The notes: a model not told the origin generated them from the sequence alone. A DNA stretch of 46,938 nt from Bacteroidales bacterium (GCA_024763075.1 JANTGF010000024.1:1-46938), one strand, 5' to 3'; counted from the stretch's first letter, positions 16,950 through 26,324 are shown. Made by a program: numbers and translations.

Positions 16950-16957
16950 CAAAAATA
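16950..16957 (-). promoter_or_regulatory. -7 element for the SRAP gene
   Basis: The minus strand reads TATTTTTG, an exact TAnnTTTG match, 42 bp before the start codon. A TTTG further upstream is about 27 bp away, slightly beyond the usual -33 spacing. Confidence 0.4.
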
Positions 16958-16994
16958 TCAAGGTTAAAAATACATAATTAACTACAAAATATCA

Positions 16995-17002
16995 TAACTT
17001 TG
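16995..17002 (+). promoter_or_regulatory. -7 element for the btpA/glycosidase transcript
   Basis: TAACTTTG is an exact TAnnTTTG match, 49 bp before the ATG at 17052. No clear -33 element was seen. Confidence 0.45.
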
Positions 17003-17051
17003 AAACGATATTGCATTATTTTGTTAAAATTAGTAATCCAGCCATTTATCA

Positions 17052-17870
17052 ATGCAACAAAGAACTCTCCATGATGTATTCCCGATTAATAAACCGATAA
17101 TTGGAATGATACATGTACCTGCTTTGCCGGGAACCCCAAATCACAAACTGGCAGTCAGGGGGATTATTGAAAAATGTTCCGGAGAAGCTCATCTTTTAAA
17201 GGAGATTGGTTTAGATGGAATCATGATAGAAAATATGCATGATATTCCCTACCTAAACAGAAAGGCCGGCCCGGAAATTGTTGCACTTATGACTGTAATC
17301 GGGAATGAAATAAAGAAGTCCACTCAACTTCCATGTGGCATTCAGATACTTGCCGGAGCAAATAAAGAAGCGCTTGCAGCGTCTAACGCAGCAGGACTTG
17401 ATTTTATCAGGGCAGAAGGATTTGTATTCGGGCATCTGGCCGATGAAGGTTATATGGATGCTGATGCCGGAGAGCTCCTGCGGTACAGAAAGCAGATCGG
17501 TGCAGAAAATATCCTGATTCTTACAGATATAAAAAAGAAGCACAGTTCTCATGCAATGACTTCCGATGTATCCCTTTCTGATACTGCCAAAGCAGCAGCA
17601 TTTTTTCTTTCAGACGGCTTGATTGTTACAGGAAAATCTACTGGAAATCCTGCAGAACTTACAGACCTGCATGAAGTGAGTAGAGTTACAGAGTTACCTG
17701 TACTGATCGGTTCGGGGATTACAGAGGAAAATATACATGAATATTTCAACCTGGCTGATGGTTTTATTATTGGCTCATGGTTTAAAAAAGGCGGACTCTG
17801 GTTAAATGACCCGGATCCGAAACGAATCAAGGCATTTATAAAAAAAATGAATATTCTAAGAAATCAATAA
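17052..17870 (+). CDS. BtpA/SgcQ-family TIM-barrel protein
   Basis: The start FPINKPIIGMIHVPALPGTP is characteristic of the BtpA/SgcQ family, followed by LLKEIGLDGIMIENMHDIPY and the C-terminal barrel strands VLIGSGITEENIHEYFNLADGFIIGSWFK, a phosphate-binding-like glycine segment. The family is a TIM barrel; BtpA is linked to photosystem I assembly in cyanobacteria, and SgcQ sits in an E. coli sugar phosphotransferase cluster. The enzymatic role is not settled. The glycosidase-like gene follows after 43 bp, so the pair may share a transcript and act in sugar catabolism (inference). Length (272 aa) is typical. Confidence 0.85.
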   Translation: MQQRTLHDVFPINKPIIGMIHVPALPGTPNHKLAVRGIIEKCSGEAHLLKEIGLDGIMIENMHDIPYLNRKAGPEIVALMTVIGNEIKKSTQLPCGIQILAGANKEALAASNAAGLDFIRAEGFVFGHLADEGYMDADAGELLRYRKQIGAENILILTDIKKKHSSHAMTSDVSLSDTAKAAAFFLSDGLIVTGKSTGNPAELTDLHEVSRVTELPVLIGSGITEENIHEYFNLADGFIIGSWFKKGGLWLNDPDPKRIKAFIKKMNILRNQ

Positions 17871-17913
17871 AACCCGGAGAAGTAAATATTTTGGAATTCA
17901 ATTAATAAAAAAT

Positions 17914-20844
17914 ATGGATATGTTTAAGCCAATCAGAATACTAATAATTAACATACTGCTCGCAAATTGTTTTGTAGTGGAATCACAAGATTTGCACGGA
18001 GACATTCAGAAACTTCCGGTTATTAAAGGAACCTACGAAACAGGTTCTGAAAACGACTGGCTTGTAAAAAAACCTGCCGAAAAAGCAGCTGTTTTTCGCA
18101 ATGAAGCCGGTAACGAAATAATTCTTTCGAACGGAATTATTTCGCGATCGTTCAGGATTAGTCCGAATGCAACCACCATCAGTTTAAAGGTACTAAGCAA
18201 GCAGAAAGAACATATTCGTGCAGTAAAACCAGAAGCCATTATTTTGGTAAACGGTTTTACAATAAATGTTGGAGGACTGACCGGACAACCCAATCTGGCA
18301 TTTTTATTTCCTGACTGGCTGGATGACTTACAAGCCGATCCACTTTCATTTAAGTTTACAGGATTTGAAGTTGGAATACCCGAAAAACGTTTTGAATGGA
18401 AAAAGGTAAGACATTGTGCACCCGATGCAGAATGGCCACCAAAAGGTGTAAAACTTCAAATGAATTATCAATTGTCAGATGTTTCTCCCGAAGACTTAAT
18501 TACTCTTTCGCAGGGAAGCAGCATTGGTCGCCGGGAAATTTACCACGATGATTTCTCCACTATGGCTGACGTCTGGCGAATTCGTACAAGTCCAACCCAC
18601 GAAAGAAGCTCGTTTTTTAACGAAGGAAAACCAGGCGAAATATATACTCCAAACAATACAGCTGTTTATGCTGAATATAAACTGCCGGCCGGGACAGGTT
18701 TAGTTGAAACATCGATTGATGCCGGAACTGACAGGAGTGGATTCTGGGGACCAGGAATTGCATTGATTTGGAAAGACCGTACCATAAAATTTAACATGCG
18801 CCCAGGAAACGAATCGGGGGCGAAAAATACCGGTGCCTGGCGCTTTACCGTTTTCGACGGAAAAAAAGAAAACACACGCGCTGGCGGAAAAGACAATGTT
18901 GATTTTTATGACACCTGGTTTTTAAGACTTCGTATTGATGGCTCAAAAGTTTACTGTGAAGCAAAACCCAAAGAGGGCAAATGGAAAACCTATCAAACCA
19001 TCGACTTTAAAGCAGATGTTCCTGACCCGATTTCGGTTCGTATCGGGAAGCTGGGGAAAAATGCCAGTGGTGAGGACAATAATTTTCCAGGAGAACTGGT
19101 TCGTTTAAAAATAAATGAATTTTCGGCTTACGGGAAACTTGATGAAAGAGAAATTCAGAAAATAAACTCAAAGTTAAGGGACCTTCAAAAGTTGGCAATT
19201 ACTGTTAATTATGAGTTATACGATGATATTCCTGTCATGTCGAAATGGATTGTTGTAAAAAACAATTCAGCAGAAAAGGTAAAAGTTGACCAGATTATTT
19301 CTGAATATTTAGGTATTGCAGACCACAATCCATACGGAGGTTACCGTGGGCGTGAAGATTTAAAGGTGAAACCCAATATTTATTTTGAAACCGATTATGC
19401 TTTCTCTGCCATGGCTGGGAAAGTGGCAACCAATCAAAGCGTTCACTGGGGAACCGACCAGGATTATGTCACCCAGATTTCATGGATTCAAGACATTCTG
19501 AATACCATGCGAATTTATCCTGATAAAGGATATCATTTAAATGTAGATGCAGGAAAATCGTTTGAATCTATTCGCACATTTATAATTCCTTATGATTCGT
19601 ATGATAAAGAACGAAACGGTTTGGCTCAGAGAAAAATGTACCGCACCATAGCTCCATGGATTACCGAAAATCCAATGATGTTCCACCTTACCCACTCGAA
19701 ATGGGACGAATTTACGAATGGAATCGACCAGGCTGCAGAAGTAGGTTACGAGATGGTAAACTTCTCGTTTGGCAGTGGTTTTAATCCTGAGGATGAAAGC
19801 AAGAAAAACTATGATAAAATGAAGAAATATTCCAAATATGCTGATAGCAAAGGAATAAAAATTGGAACTTACTCACTTTTAGCCTCACGAAGAATCAGTG
19901 ATAAGGATGATGTAGTAAATCCTAAAACAGGAAAAACAGGAGGCTTTGCGACTTTTGGAAATTCACCTTGTTTAGAAAGCGAATGGGGTCAGGATTATTT
20001 TAGAAAAATGTATCGAATGTTCTCGGAAACAGGCTTTAAAACCTTCACTCACGATGGAAGTTACCCTGGTGATGTTTGCGCATCTACCCAGCATCCCGGG
20101 CACAAAGGTTTGGGTGATTCGCAATACAAACAATGGAAAAAGATTACCGACTTTTATAAGTGGTGTAAAAGCCAGGGAGTTTACCTGCGTGTTCCTGATT
20201 ATTACTACTTGTCGGGCTCAAACCAAAATGGTGTCGGCTATCGCGAAAACAACTGGTCGTTACCGCGTCGTCAACAGTTAATCCATACCCGTCAGAATAT
20301 TTTTGACGGAACATGGGAAAGTACGCCTTCCATGCGTTGGAGTTTTATTCCACTTACCCAATACCATGGTGGAGGTGCAGATGCAACAATTGAACCATTA
20401 AATGAGCACCTTGACCACTATGAAATGATGTTAGTGAGTAATCTTGGTATGGGACTTCAGTCGGTTTTGCGCGGTCCGCGTTTGTACGATACTGATACTA
20501 CAAAGGCAATGCTTAAACGAGTGGTTCGCTGGTATAAAAAATACCGCAATATTCTTGAAAGTGACATTATTCATCTGCATCGTGCCGATGGGCGTGATAT
20601 TGATTATATGATGCATGTTAACCCGGAATTAAAAGAGAAAGGATTTTTAATGGTATTTAACCCAACTGATAAGTTGATTCGAAAAAAAATAACTGTTCCC
20701 TTGTATTATACTGGTTTAACTGAATCTGCAACAATCAGAGAACAGGAAAGCCCGGCCAAATTGTTCAAACTTAATCGTGAGTACGAAATAGAAATAGAAG
20801 TTAAAGTTCAGCCCAATTGGTATAACTGGTATGTAATTGAATAA
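17914..20844 (+). CDS. Exported glycosidase-like protein (GH-D-like) with inserted beta-sandwich
   Basis: A signal peptide (about 1-25) is followed by an N-terminal beta-rich domain like the supersandwich of GH36-type enzymes (EIILSNGIISRSFRISPNATT, VGGLTGQPNLAFL). Residues about 208-405 look like a concanavalin/LamG-type sandwich inserted within that domain (EIYHDDFSTMADVWRIR to NEFSAYGKLD), after which the supersandwich resumes (LAITVNYELYDDIPVMSKW). A TIM-barrel-like part (about 575-880) includes NFSFGSGFNPE and FTHDGSYPGDVC, where Asp residues may be catalytic. The C-terminus is a small beta domain. Arg codons of the CGN type and Ser TCG are markedly more frequent than in neighbours, hinting at acquisition. 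It may share a transcript with the BtpA-family gene. Substrate unknown. Confidence 0.7.
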   Translation: MDMFKPIRILIINILLANCFVVESQDLHGDIQKLPVIKGTYETGSENDWLVKKPAEKAAVFRNEAGNEIILSNGIISRSFRISPNATTISLKVLSKQKEHIRAVKPEAIILVNGFTINVGGLTGQPNLAFLFPDWLDDLQADPLSFKFTGFEVGIPEKRFEWKKVRHCAPDAEWPPKGVKLQMNYQLSDVSPEDLITLSQGSSIGRREIYHDDFSTMADVWRIRTSPTHERSSFFNEGKPGEIYTPNNTAVYAEYKLPAGTGLVETSIDAGTDRSGFWGPGIALIWKDRTIKFNMRPGNESGAKNTGAWRFTVFDGKKENTRAGGKDNVDFYDTWFLRLRIDGSKVYCEAKPKEGKWKTYQTIDFKADVPDPISVRIGKLGKNASGEDNNFPGELVRLKINEFSAYGKLDEREIQKINSKLRDLQKLAITVNYELYDDIPVMSKWIVVKNNSAEKVKVDQIISEYLGIADHNPYGGYRGREDLKVKPNIYFETDYAFSAMAGKVATNQSVHWGTDQDYVTQISWIQDILNTMRIYPDKGYHLNVDAGKSFESIRTFIIPYDSYDKERNGLAQRKMYRTIAPWITENPMMFHLTHSKWDEFTNGIDQAAEVGYEMVNFSFGSGFNPEDESKKNYDKMKKYSKYADSKGIKIGTYSLLASRRISDKDDVVNPKTGKTGGFATFGNSPCLESEWGQDYFRKMYRMFSETGFKTFTHDGSYPGDVCASTQHPGHKGLGDSQYKQWKKITDFYKWCKSQGVYLRVPDYYYLSGSNQNGVGYRENNWSLPRRQQLIHTRQNIFDGTWESTPSMRWSFIPLTQYHGGGADATIEPLNEHLDHYEMMLVSNLGMGLQSVLRGPRLYDTDTTKAMLKRVVRWYKKYRNILESDIIHLHRADGRDIDYMMHVNPELKEKGFLMVFNPTDKLIRKKITVPLYYTGLTESATIREQESPAKLFKLNREYEIEIEVKVQPNWYNWYVIE

Positions 20845-21055
20845 TGTTTTAATAAAACCATTTTTGGTACCGGGTGAACTGAAATGCTGAAAACTTCTAA
20901 AAAAAAGTAAATTATCAACCAAATACCTTTATTGGGCTTTAGATTAAGTATTATCCAATCAATTAAACTGAATTCTGTCCGCTAAAAATAATGTTACTCT
21001 CAGGGAATACTAAATATAGAACTTGCATATTTTTTTAAAATAAAAAAATTATTCC

Positions 21056-21063
21056 CATATTTG
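21056..21063 (+). promoter_or_regulatory. Probable -7 element for the oxidase operon
   Basis: CATATTTG matches TAnnTTTG in seven of eight positions. It lies 33 bp before the ATG at 21097 and covers the TTG at 21061, arguing against that codon as the start. Confidence 0.35.
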
Positions 21064-21096
21064 TTACTTCTCAGAAAAATTTATACATCTAAAAAA

Positions 21097-21954
21097 ATGC
21101 CAGGCAAACTAATCAATTCATTTCACAATCTTTCCGGATATTTCAGAATTTCAAATCTTTTTCTTTTATTATTCTTTACCTCAAGCTTTTTGTATGCTCA
21201 GCGACCGGCCTTAAACATAAATGATCCCGAAATAGGAATTGTTGAGCATCTCGGCGATATTATTCCTGCGGATATCCGGTTAATCAACGAGCAATCCGAT
21301 ACGGTTACACTGGGAGAAATTCTGGATAAACCTACCATTATCAACTTTGTGTATTTCAGATGCCCCGGAATTTGTAGCCCGATGATGAGCGCACTGGGAG
21401 AAACAATTGATGTTCTGGATCTTGAAATTGGTAGAGATTTTCAGGCTTTTACCATTAGTTTTGACCCTACGGAGACCATTGACCTGGGAATTAAGAAAAA
21501 GAAAAGCTACATCGAACTGTTAAAGAAAAAAGAAGTAGCAAAAAAGGGCTGGCAATTTTTTACAGGAGATTCGGCAAATCTTACCATGTTTACCAATTTA
21601 ACAGGATTCAGGTACAAAAAAGTTGGCAGAGACTTTAACCACACCGCTTCTTTAATCGTACTCAGTCCGGATGGGAAAATAACGCGTTATATAAAACCAG
21701 GTGTCAATCAGTTTGATGAGTCTTTCTATTTTCAGCCATTTGATGTAAAAATGTCAATACTTGACGCCAGTGAAGGGAAAGTCAGGTCCACCATTAATAA
21801 AGTCCTTGTCTTTTGTTACAGTTACAACCCTGAAGGCCAGCAATGGGTTTTCAATATCACCAGGGTCTCCGGCATCCTTATCGGTTTTATGGCACTGGTC
21901 TTATTTCTTGTACTGGCATTAAAATCTAAATTTCGCAAACGAACAGCAAAATAA
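21097..21954 (+). CDS. SCO-family copper chaperone for cytochrome c oxidase
   Basis: SCO proteins deliver copper to the CuA site of oxidase subunit II. A signal sequence or anchor covers about 18-35 (ending LYAQ). The thioredoxin-like domain has the copper-binding FRCPGIC motif (Cys89, Cys93) and the distant His182 (FNHTASLIVLSPDG). Unlike most SCO proteins it has a C-terminal membrane helix (about 255-277), which should tether it on the periplasmic side. I chose the ATG at 21097 (285 aa); the upstream TTG at 21061 lies in a promoter-like element. The oxidase subunit I gene begins 6 bp after its stop, so it leads the operon. Confidence 0.88.
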   Translation: MPGKLINSFHNLSGYFRISNLFLLLFFTSSFLYAQRPALNINDPEIGIVEHLGDIIPADIRLINEQSDTVTLGEILDKPTIINFVYFRCPGICSPMMSALGETIDVLDLEIGRDFQAFTISFDPTETIDLGIKKKKSYIELLKKKEVAKKGWQFFTGDSANLTMFTNLTGFRYKKVGRDFNHTASLIVLSPDGKITRYIKPGVNQFDESFYFQPFDVKMSILDASEGKVRSTINKVLVFCYSYNPEGQQWVFNITRVSGILIGFMALVLFLVLALKSKFRKRTAK

Positions 21955-21960
21955 ACCGAA

Positions 21961-23571
21961 ATGACCATAGAAACAACTGGGAAAGTTTATAAAAGTTTTT
22001 TCGAAGAAAAAGGGGGTAAAAAAGGAATTTTTGCCTGGATTTTTTCTACCGATCATAAAAGGATAGGATTATTGTATTTCTATTCGATCATTACATTTTT
22101 TGTAACAGGAGCCACCCTCGGGCTGCTGATGAAACTTGAGCTTATCGCACCAGGAGAAACCATTGTCAAAGCCCAGACCTATAACAGTCTGTTTACTGTT
22201 CACGGGGTGATCATGATATTTCTGGTGGTAATTCCAGGCATTCCTGCAGTTTTTGGTAATTTTTTGTTACCACTGCAGATCGGAGCTGAGGATGTGGCTT
22301 TTCCAAGACTTAATTTATTTTCCTGGTGGATTTACGTAGCAGGAGCAGTACTGGTACTTCTCTCTCTGTTCACAGGAACAGGAGCCCCCGATACCGGATG
22401 GACCTTTTATGCTCCCTACAGTTTCAAGACAAGCACAAATATGTTACCTGCTGTTTTGGGGGCCTTTATTCTGGGCTTTTCTTCCATTCTTACCGGACTG
22501 AACTTTATTGTCACCATTCACAGGATGCGGGCTCCGGGTATGACTTGGTTCAGGATGCCTTTATTTCCCTGGACGTTGTACGGAACCGGCTGGATCCAGT
22601 TACTTGCCACACCGGTTATCGGAATTACCCTGCTGATGGTAGTAGGAGAACGTCTATTCAACATCGGTTTTTTTGATCCTGCCCTGGGTGGAGATCCCAT
22701 ACTGTATCAGCATCTATTCTGGATTTATTCCCATCCGGCTGTTTATATTATGATTTTACCCGCTATGGGCGTAATTTCAGAAATCATTCCCACGTTTGCC
22801 AGGAAAACCATATTCGGATATAAAGCCATAGTTTTATCCACGCTAGCCATTGCTTTTGTTGGTTATTTTGTCTGGGGCCACCATATGTTCACTTCCGGAA
22901 TGAGTGGTACCGCCCTGTTTACTTTTTCCATACTTACCTTTTTAGTTGCCATTCCCAGTGCCATAAAAGTATTTAACTGGGTATCTACTTTGCACAAAGG
23001 TTCAATCTATCCCAGTTTACCTTTCTTCTGGGCAATTTCTTTTATTTTTGTATTTATGATCGGTGGTCTTTCCGGGCTTGTTCTGGGTTCACTGGCCACT
23101 GATGTACATGTTCACGATACGCATTTTGTAGTTGCACACTTTCACTACATTGTTTTCGGAGGTACCGGGTTTGCTTTTTTTGCCGCCATTCATTACTGGT
23201 TTCCTAAAATCTACGGCCGTATGTATAACATGACCATTGGGAAAATCGGCTGGATTATCGTATTTCTGGGTTTCAATACATTGTATGGACCCATGTTTTA
23301 CCTTGGCATTAAAGGAATGCCCCGCAGATATTTTGATTATTTAAAAGAATATACGGATTTCAATGTTATTTCATCAGTGGGTGCAATGATTTTGATTACC
23401 GGAATGGTCATCGTTATCGTCAACCTGATATATGCCGGATTTAAAGGAGAAAAAGCAGTAGCGAATCCATGGGGAGGAAGCACACTTGAATGGACCGTTC
23501 CTTCTCCGCCCCCACTTGAAAATTTTGAAAAGATACCGGAGGTTACAACCGGGCCTTATACCTATTCCTAA
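21961..23571 (+). CDS. ctaD: Cytochrome c oxidase subunit I, A2-type
   Basis: This is the catalytic subunit of a heme-copper oxidase, with 12 membrane helices expected. Heme a ligands are His81 (VHGVIM) and His395; His393 binds heme a3 (VAHFHY). CuB ligands are His258, His307 and His308 (WGHHMF). The His258-Tyr262 pair is the crosslink site. The motif YSHPAVY (256-262) replaces the HPEVY glutamate of A1 enzymes with Tyr-Ser, which defines the A2 subfamily. The D-channel block IGAEDVAFPRLN is kept. The length of 536 aa is normal. It is preceded by the SCO gene at 6 bp and followed by subunit III at 11 bp. Confidence 0.97.
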   Translation: MTIETTGKVYKSFFEEKGGKKGIFAWIFSTDHKRIGLLYFYSIITFFVTGATLGLLMKLELIAPGETIVKAQTYNSLFTVHGVIMIFLVVIPGIPAVFGNFLLPLQIGAEDVAFPRLNLFSWWIYVAGAVLVLLSLFTGTGAPDTGWTFYAPYSFKTSTNMLPAVLGAFILGFSSILTGLNFIVTIHRMRAPGMTWFRMPLFPWTLYGTGWIQLLATPVIGITLLMVVGERLFNIGFFDPALGGDPILYQHLFWIYSHPAVYIMILPAMGVISEIIPTFARKTIFGYKAIVLSTLAIAFVGYFVWGHHMFTSGMSGTALFTFSILTFLVAIPSAIKVFNWVSTLHKGSIYPSLPFFWAISFIFVFMIGGLSGLVLGSLATDVHVHDTHFVVAHFHYIVFGGTGFAFFAAIHYWFPKIYGRMYNMTIGKIGWIIVFLGFNTLYGPMFYLGIKGMPRRYFDYLKEYTDFNVISSVGAMILITGMVIVIVNLIYAGFKGEKAVANPWGGSTLEWTVPSPPPLENFEKIPEVTTGPYTYS

Positions 23572-23582
23572 AATTATTCTTT

Positions 23583-24194
23583 ATGGAGCATGCTGTTACA
23601 CATACACACAGAGATGATACCGCCTCAAAAATCGGTATGTGGTTGTTTTTATTTACGGAAATGTTCCTCTTTGTAGGACTGTTCCTTGTCTATTCGATTT
23701 ACCGTTTCAGAAATCCTGAAGCTTTTCATCAGGCTGCTGAAGAACTGAGCACCTTTATTGGAACACTGAATACTGTTATATTGCTCATCAGCAGCATGAC
23801 GGTGGCCATGTCAATTACTTCCATTCAAAAAGGAGATAAAAAACTTACTTTAATCCTTTTAGGCATCACGATTTTTCTGGCCCTGTTTTTTCTGGTAAAT
23901 AAATATTTTGAGTGGGGAGCTAAAATTGAGCATGGACTTTATCCCGGGTCATCCTATCTGAAAGAACTGGGGCATGGAGACATTTTATTTTTCGGACTTT
24001 ATTTCTTCATGACCGGACTTCATGCATTTCATATCATTGTTGGAATGATATTACTTGGATTTGTATATCACAGGGTAGCAACCGGAAGAGTACATTCCAC
24101 TGATTTTGCTTTTCTGGAAAACGGAGGATTATACTGGCACCTGGTTGACCTGATCTGGATTTTCCTTTTCCCTTTGTTTTATCTGATTACTTAA
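23583..24194 (+). CDS. ctaE: Cytochrome c oxidase subunit III
   Basis: The protein has 203 aa and about five membrane helices. Family features are KIGMWLFLFTEMFLFVGLFLVY at the N-terminus, FMTGLHAFHIIVGMILLG in the fourth helix, and the C-terminal YWHLVDLIWIFLFPLFYL. It stabilises the core of the oxidase. Five helices rather than seven is the usual form when subunit I carries no fused helices and a separate small subunit IV is present, as here. It lies between subunits I and IV with 10-11 bp gaps. Confidence 0.95.
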   Translation: MEHAVTHTHRDDTASKIGMWLFLFTEMFLFVGLFLVYSIYRFRNPEAFHQAAEELSTFIGTLNTVILLISSMTVAMSITSIQKGDKKLTLILLGITIFLALFFLVNKYFEWGAKIEHGLYPGSSYLKELGHGDILFFGLYFFMTGLHAFHIIVGMILLGFVYHRVATGRVHSTDFAFLENGGLYWHLVDLIWIFLFPLFYLIT

Positions 24195-24204
24195 ACTTAT
24201 TTTT

Positions 24205-24489
24205 ATGTCGCAGGAAAAAACCCATATTATTCCTTATAAAACCTATGTATATGTATTATTGGTTTTATTGTGTTTAACATTTATCTCAGTCGCTGTAACC
24301 AGCATTGAACTGGGTACTCTTACGGTAACCGTAGCACTTGTACTTGCTTCGATAAAAAGTTTTTTAGTACTGAGTTATTTTATGCATCTCCGGTTTGATC
24401 AAAAGATTTATGCAATTATGGTTACAGGTATTCTTCTGATCATAATTATAGTCATTTTAATTACATTTCTGGATTATTATTACAGATAA
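24205..24489 (+). CDS. Cytochrome c oxidase subunit IV (CyoD/caa3 type)
   Basis: This small membrane protein of 94 aa has three hydrophobic helices. The second carries the family motif ASIKSFLVLSYFMHLRFD, typical of prokaryotic subunit IV (COX4_pro/CyoD). It helps assembly or stability of the oxidase core and has no catalytic residues. It sits directly between subunit III and subunit II, 2 bp before the latter. Confidence 0.92.
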   Translation: MSQEKTHIIPYKTYVYVLLVLLCLTFISVAVTSIELGTLTVTVALVLASIKSFLVLSYFMHLRFDQKIYAIMVTGILLIIIIVILITFLDYYYR

Positions 24490-24491
24490 AT

Positions 24492-25445
24492 ATGTATTCA
24501 ACCAACCAAATAGACGCATCGAATTTTGTACACGGAGTTGATCTTGCCTTTAAGATTATTCTGGGCATATCCATATTCTTCCTGATCTCAATAACCCTGG
24601 CAATGATTTACTTTATTATCCGGTATAACCGAAAAAGAAATCCGAAAGCCACACAAATTGAAGGCAGTACAAAGCTTGAAATTCTCTGGACGGTAATCCC
24701 GACCATCCTTGTTATGGTTATGTTTTATTATGGATGGGCCGGCTGGAAACCGATGACAAAACCTCCAAAGAATTCAATGGGTATTAAGGCCATTGCCCGG
24801 ATGTGGAGTTTCCGTTTTGAATATCCTGACGGAAGAATTACTGACACTCTTTATGTTCCTCAGGATCAGGCGATAAAACTTCAATTGGAGGCTCTGGATG
24901 TGATTCATTCACTCTATATTCCTGCATTCAGGGTAAAAGAAGATATGGTTCCTGGAAAAAACAAATATATGTGGTTTATACCACAAAGGCCCGGTGACTA
25001 CAGTTTATTTTGTGCGGAATACTGCGGAGTTAATCATTCGTATATGACAACCGCGGTAAGGGTATTGACCAGAAAAGAGTTTGATCAATGGTATGCTGAA
25101 AAGCCAAAAGCTGTAATAACAGATGCAGACGGCAGGGTAATTCCCGGTGCAAAAGGACTGGAAATTATTAAAAAGAATGCTTGTAATGCTTGCCACTCAA
25201 GTGATGGGTCGAAACTTATTGGACCTTCTTACCTCGGGTCTTACGGTAAAATGAAAACAGTTATTACAGATGGAAAGGAACGGGAAGTAATGATGGATGA
25301 TGCCTACATAAGAAAATCAATATACGAACCTAATGCTGATGTTGTGAAAGGTTTTGCCAGCGGCCTGATGGTATCCTATAAAGATCAGATTTCAGAAGAA
25401 GAGTTAAAAGAAATCATTCTTTATATCAAATCGATCAATGAGTAA
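24492..25445 (+). CDS. ctaC: Cytochrome c oxidase subunit II with fused cytochrome c
   Basis: Two N-terminal membrane helices (about 15-43 and 57-76) precede the CuA cupredoxin domain. CuA ligands are His139 (DVIHS), Cys174, Cys178, His182 and Met185 (CAEYCGVNHSYM). The C-terminal domain (about 220-317) is a class I cytochrome c with CNACH (Cys231, Cys234, His235) and a late Met in FASGLMVSY as probable axial ligand. The fusion makes this a caa3-type oxidase that can take electrons from a small cytochrome c or directly from complex III or ACIII. No N-terminal lipobox is seen. The stop overlaps the cyoE start by 8 bp. Confidence 0.96.
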   Translation: MYSTNQIDASNFVHGVDLAFKIILGISIFFLISITLAMIYFIIRYNRKRNPKATQIEGSTKLEILWTVIPTILVMVMFYYGWAGWKPMTKPPKNSMGIKAIARMWSFRFEYPDGRITDTLYVPQDQAIKLQLEALDVIHSLYIPAFRVKEDMVPGKNKYMWFIPQRPGDYSLFCAEYCGVNHSYMTTAVRVLTRKEFDQWYAEKPKAVITDADGRVIPGAKGLEIIKKNACNACHSSDGSKLIGPSYLGSYGKMKTVITDGKEREVMMDDAYIRKSIYEPNADVVKGFASGLMVSYKDQISEEELKEIILYIKSINE

Positions 25446-26313
25446 AAACCACGCGGCTAGATTTCTGATTTTTGCCGAACTGGGCAAGCTGAAAATTTCC
25501 TTTTCTGTTTCATTAACCGCCCTTACAGGTTATGTTCTGGAATCTGAAGCTTTTTCTATTAAAATGCTCGTTCCTACGCTGGGTGTTTTCTTTATGGCTG
25601 CCGGTTCATCAGCCTTAAACCATTTTCAGGAAAGAGATCTGGATGCACTGATGAAACGAACGCAGAACAGGCCACTTCCCTCAGAAAATATCTCACCACC
25701 TTCTGTACTGTTTTTTACTACAACTCTATTTGTGATAGGAACAGTTTTGCTCGGGTTCAGTAATATTTACTCAGTGTTCTTAGCATTTCTTGCCGTCATC
25801 TGGTACAATCTGATTTATACCAACCTGAAGCGAAAAACCGCATGGGCGGTGGTACCGGGAGCTCTGGTAGGCTCCATACCACCTGTTATTGGATGGGTGG
25901 CTGCAGGTGGAAACCCGTTGAAATTCGAAATATTAATTCTTGCATTCTTCTTTTTTATGGGGCAGATCCCACATTTCTGGCTTGTTCTTCTAAAATACGG
26001 AAAAGAATATGAAGCTGCCGGTTATCCAAGTATTACAAACATATTCAATAATCATCAGATTAAACGACTGAGCTTTACATGGATTGTTGCCCTCACGGTT
26101 TCTTCAGGCCTGTTTCTTCAGACAGGAATAATTTCTTCATACTTACTGGCTGGATTTCTTGTACTGTTTTCAGCATTATTGATCCTGTCATTCGGGAAAA
26201 ATATTTTCACAAGTAAAAAAGAGTTTCAATATGGTCGGGCATTTTTTCATCTGAACCTATACTTCTTATTGATAATGATCTTATTATGGCTTAGTATTTT
26301 TGCCATTCCCTAA
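25438..26313 (+). CDS. cyoE: Heme O synthase (protoheme IX farnesyltransferase)
   Basis: This UbiA-superfamily membrane enzyme attaches a farnesyl group to heme B, the first step to heme A. The first prenyl-diphosphate-binding motif is NHFQERDLDALMKRTQNRPLP, and a second Asp-containing loop-like region is near YGKEYEAAGYPSITNIF. About nine membrane helices fit the 291-aa length. It overlaps the subunit II gene by 8 bp, suggesting translational coupling. No ctaA (heme A synthase) is present in the window, so heme A formation needs a gene elsewhere. The gene is convergent with the BASS transporter, 11 bp away. Confidence 0.93.
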   Translation: MSKNHAARFLIFAELGKLKISFSVSLTALTGYVLESEAFSIKMLVPTLGVFFMAAGSSALNHFQERDLDALMKRTQNRPLPSENISPPSVLFFTTTLFVIGTVLLGFSNIYSVFLAFLAVIWYNLIYTNLKRKTAWAVVPGALVGSIPPVIGWVAAGGNPLKFEILILAFFFFMGQIPHFWLVLLKYGKEYEAAGYPSITNIFNNHQIKRLSFTWIVALTVSSGLFLQTGIISSYLLAGFLVLFSALLILSFGKNIFTSKKEFQYGRAFFHLNLYFLLIMILLWLSIFAIP

Positions 26314-26324
26314 TAAATCAATCA

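Noticed and set aside
21061-21096. TTG start for the SCO protein
   Set aside because: The TTG is part of a promoter-like element and the ATG at 21097 gives a better signal sequence.
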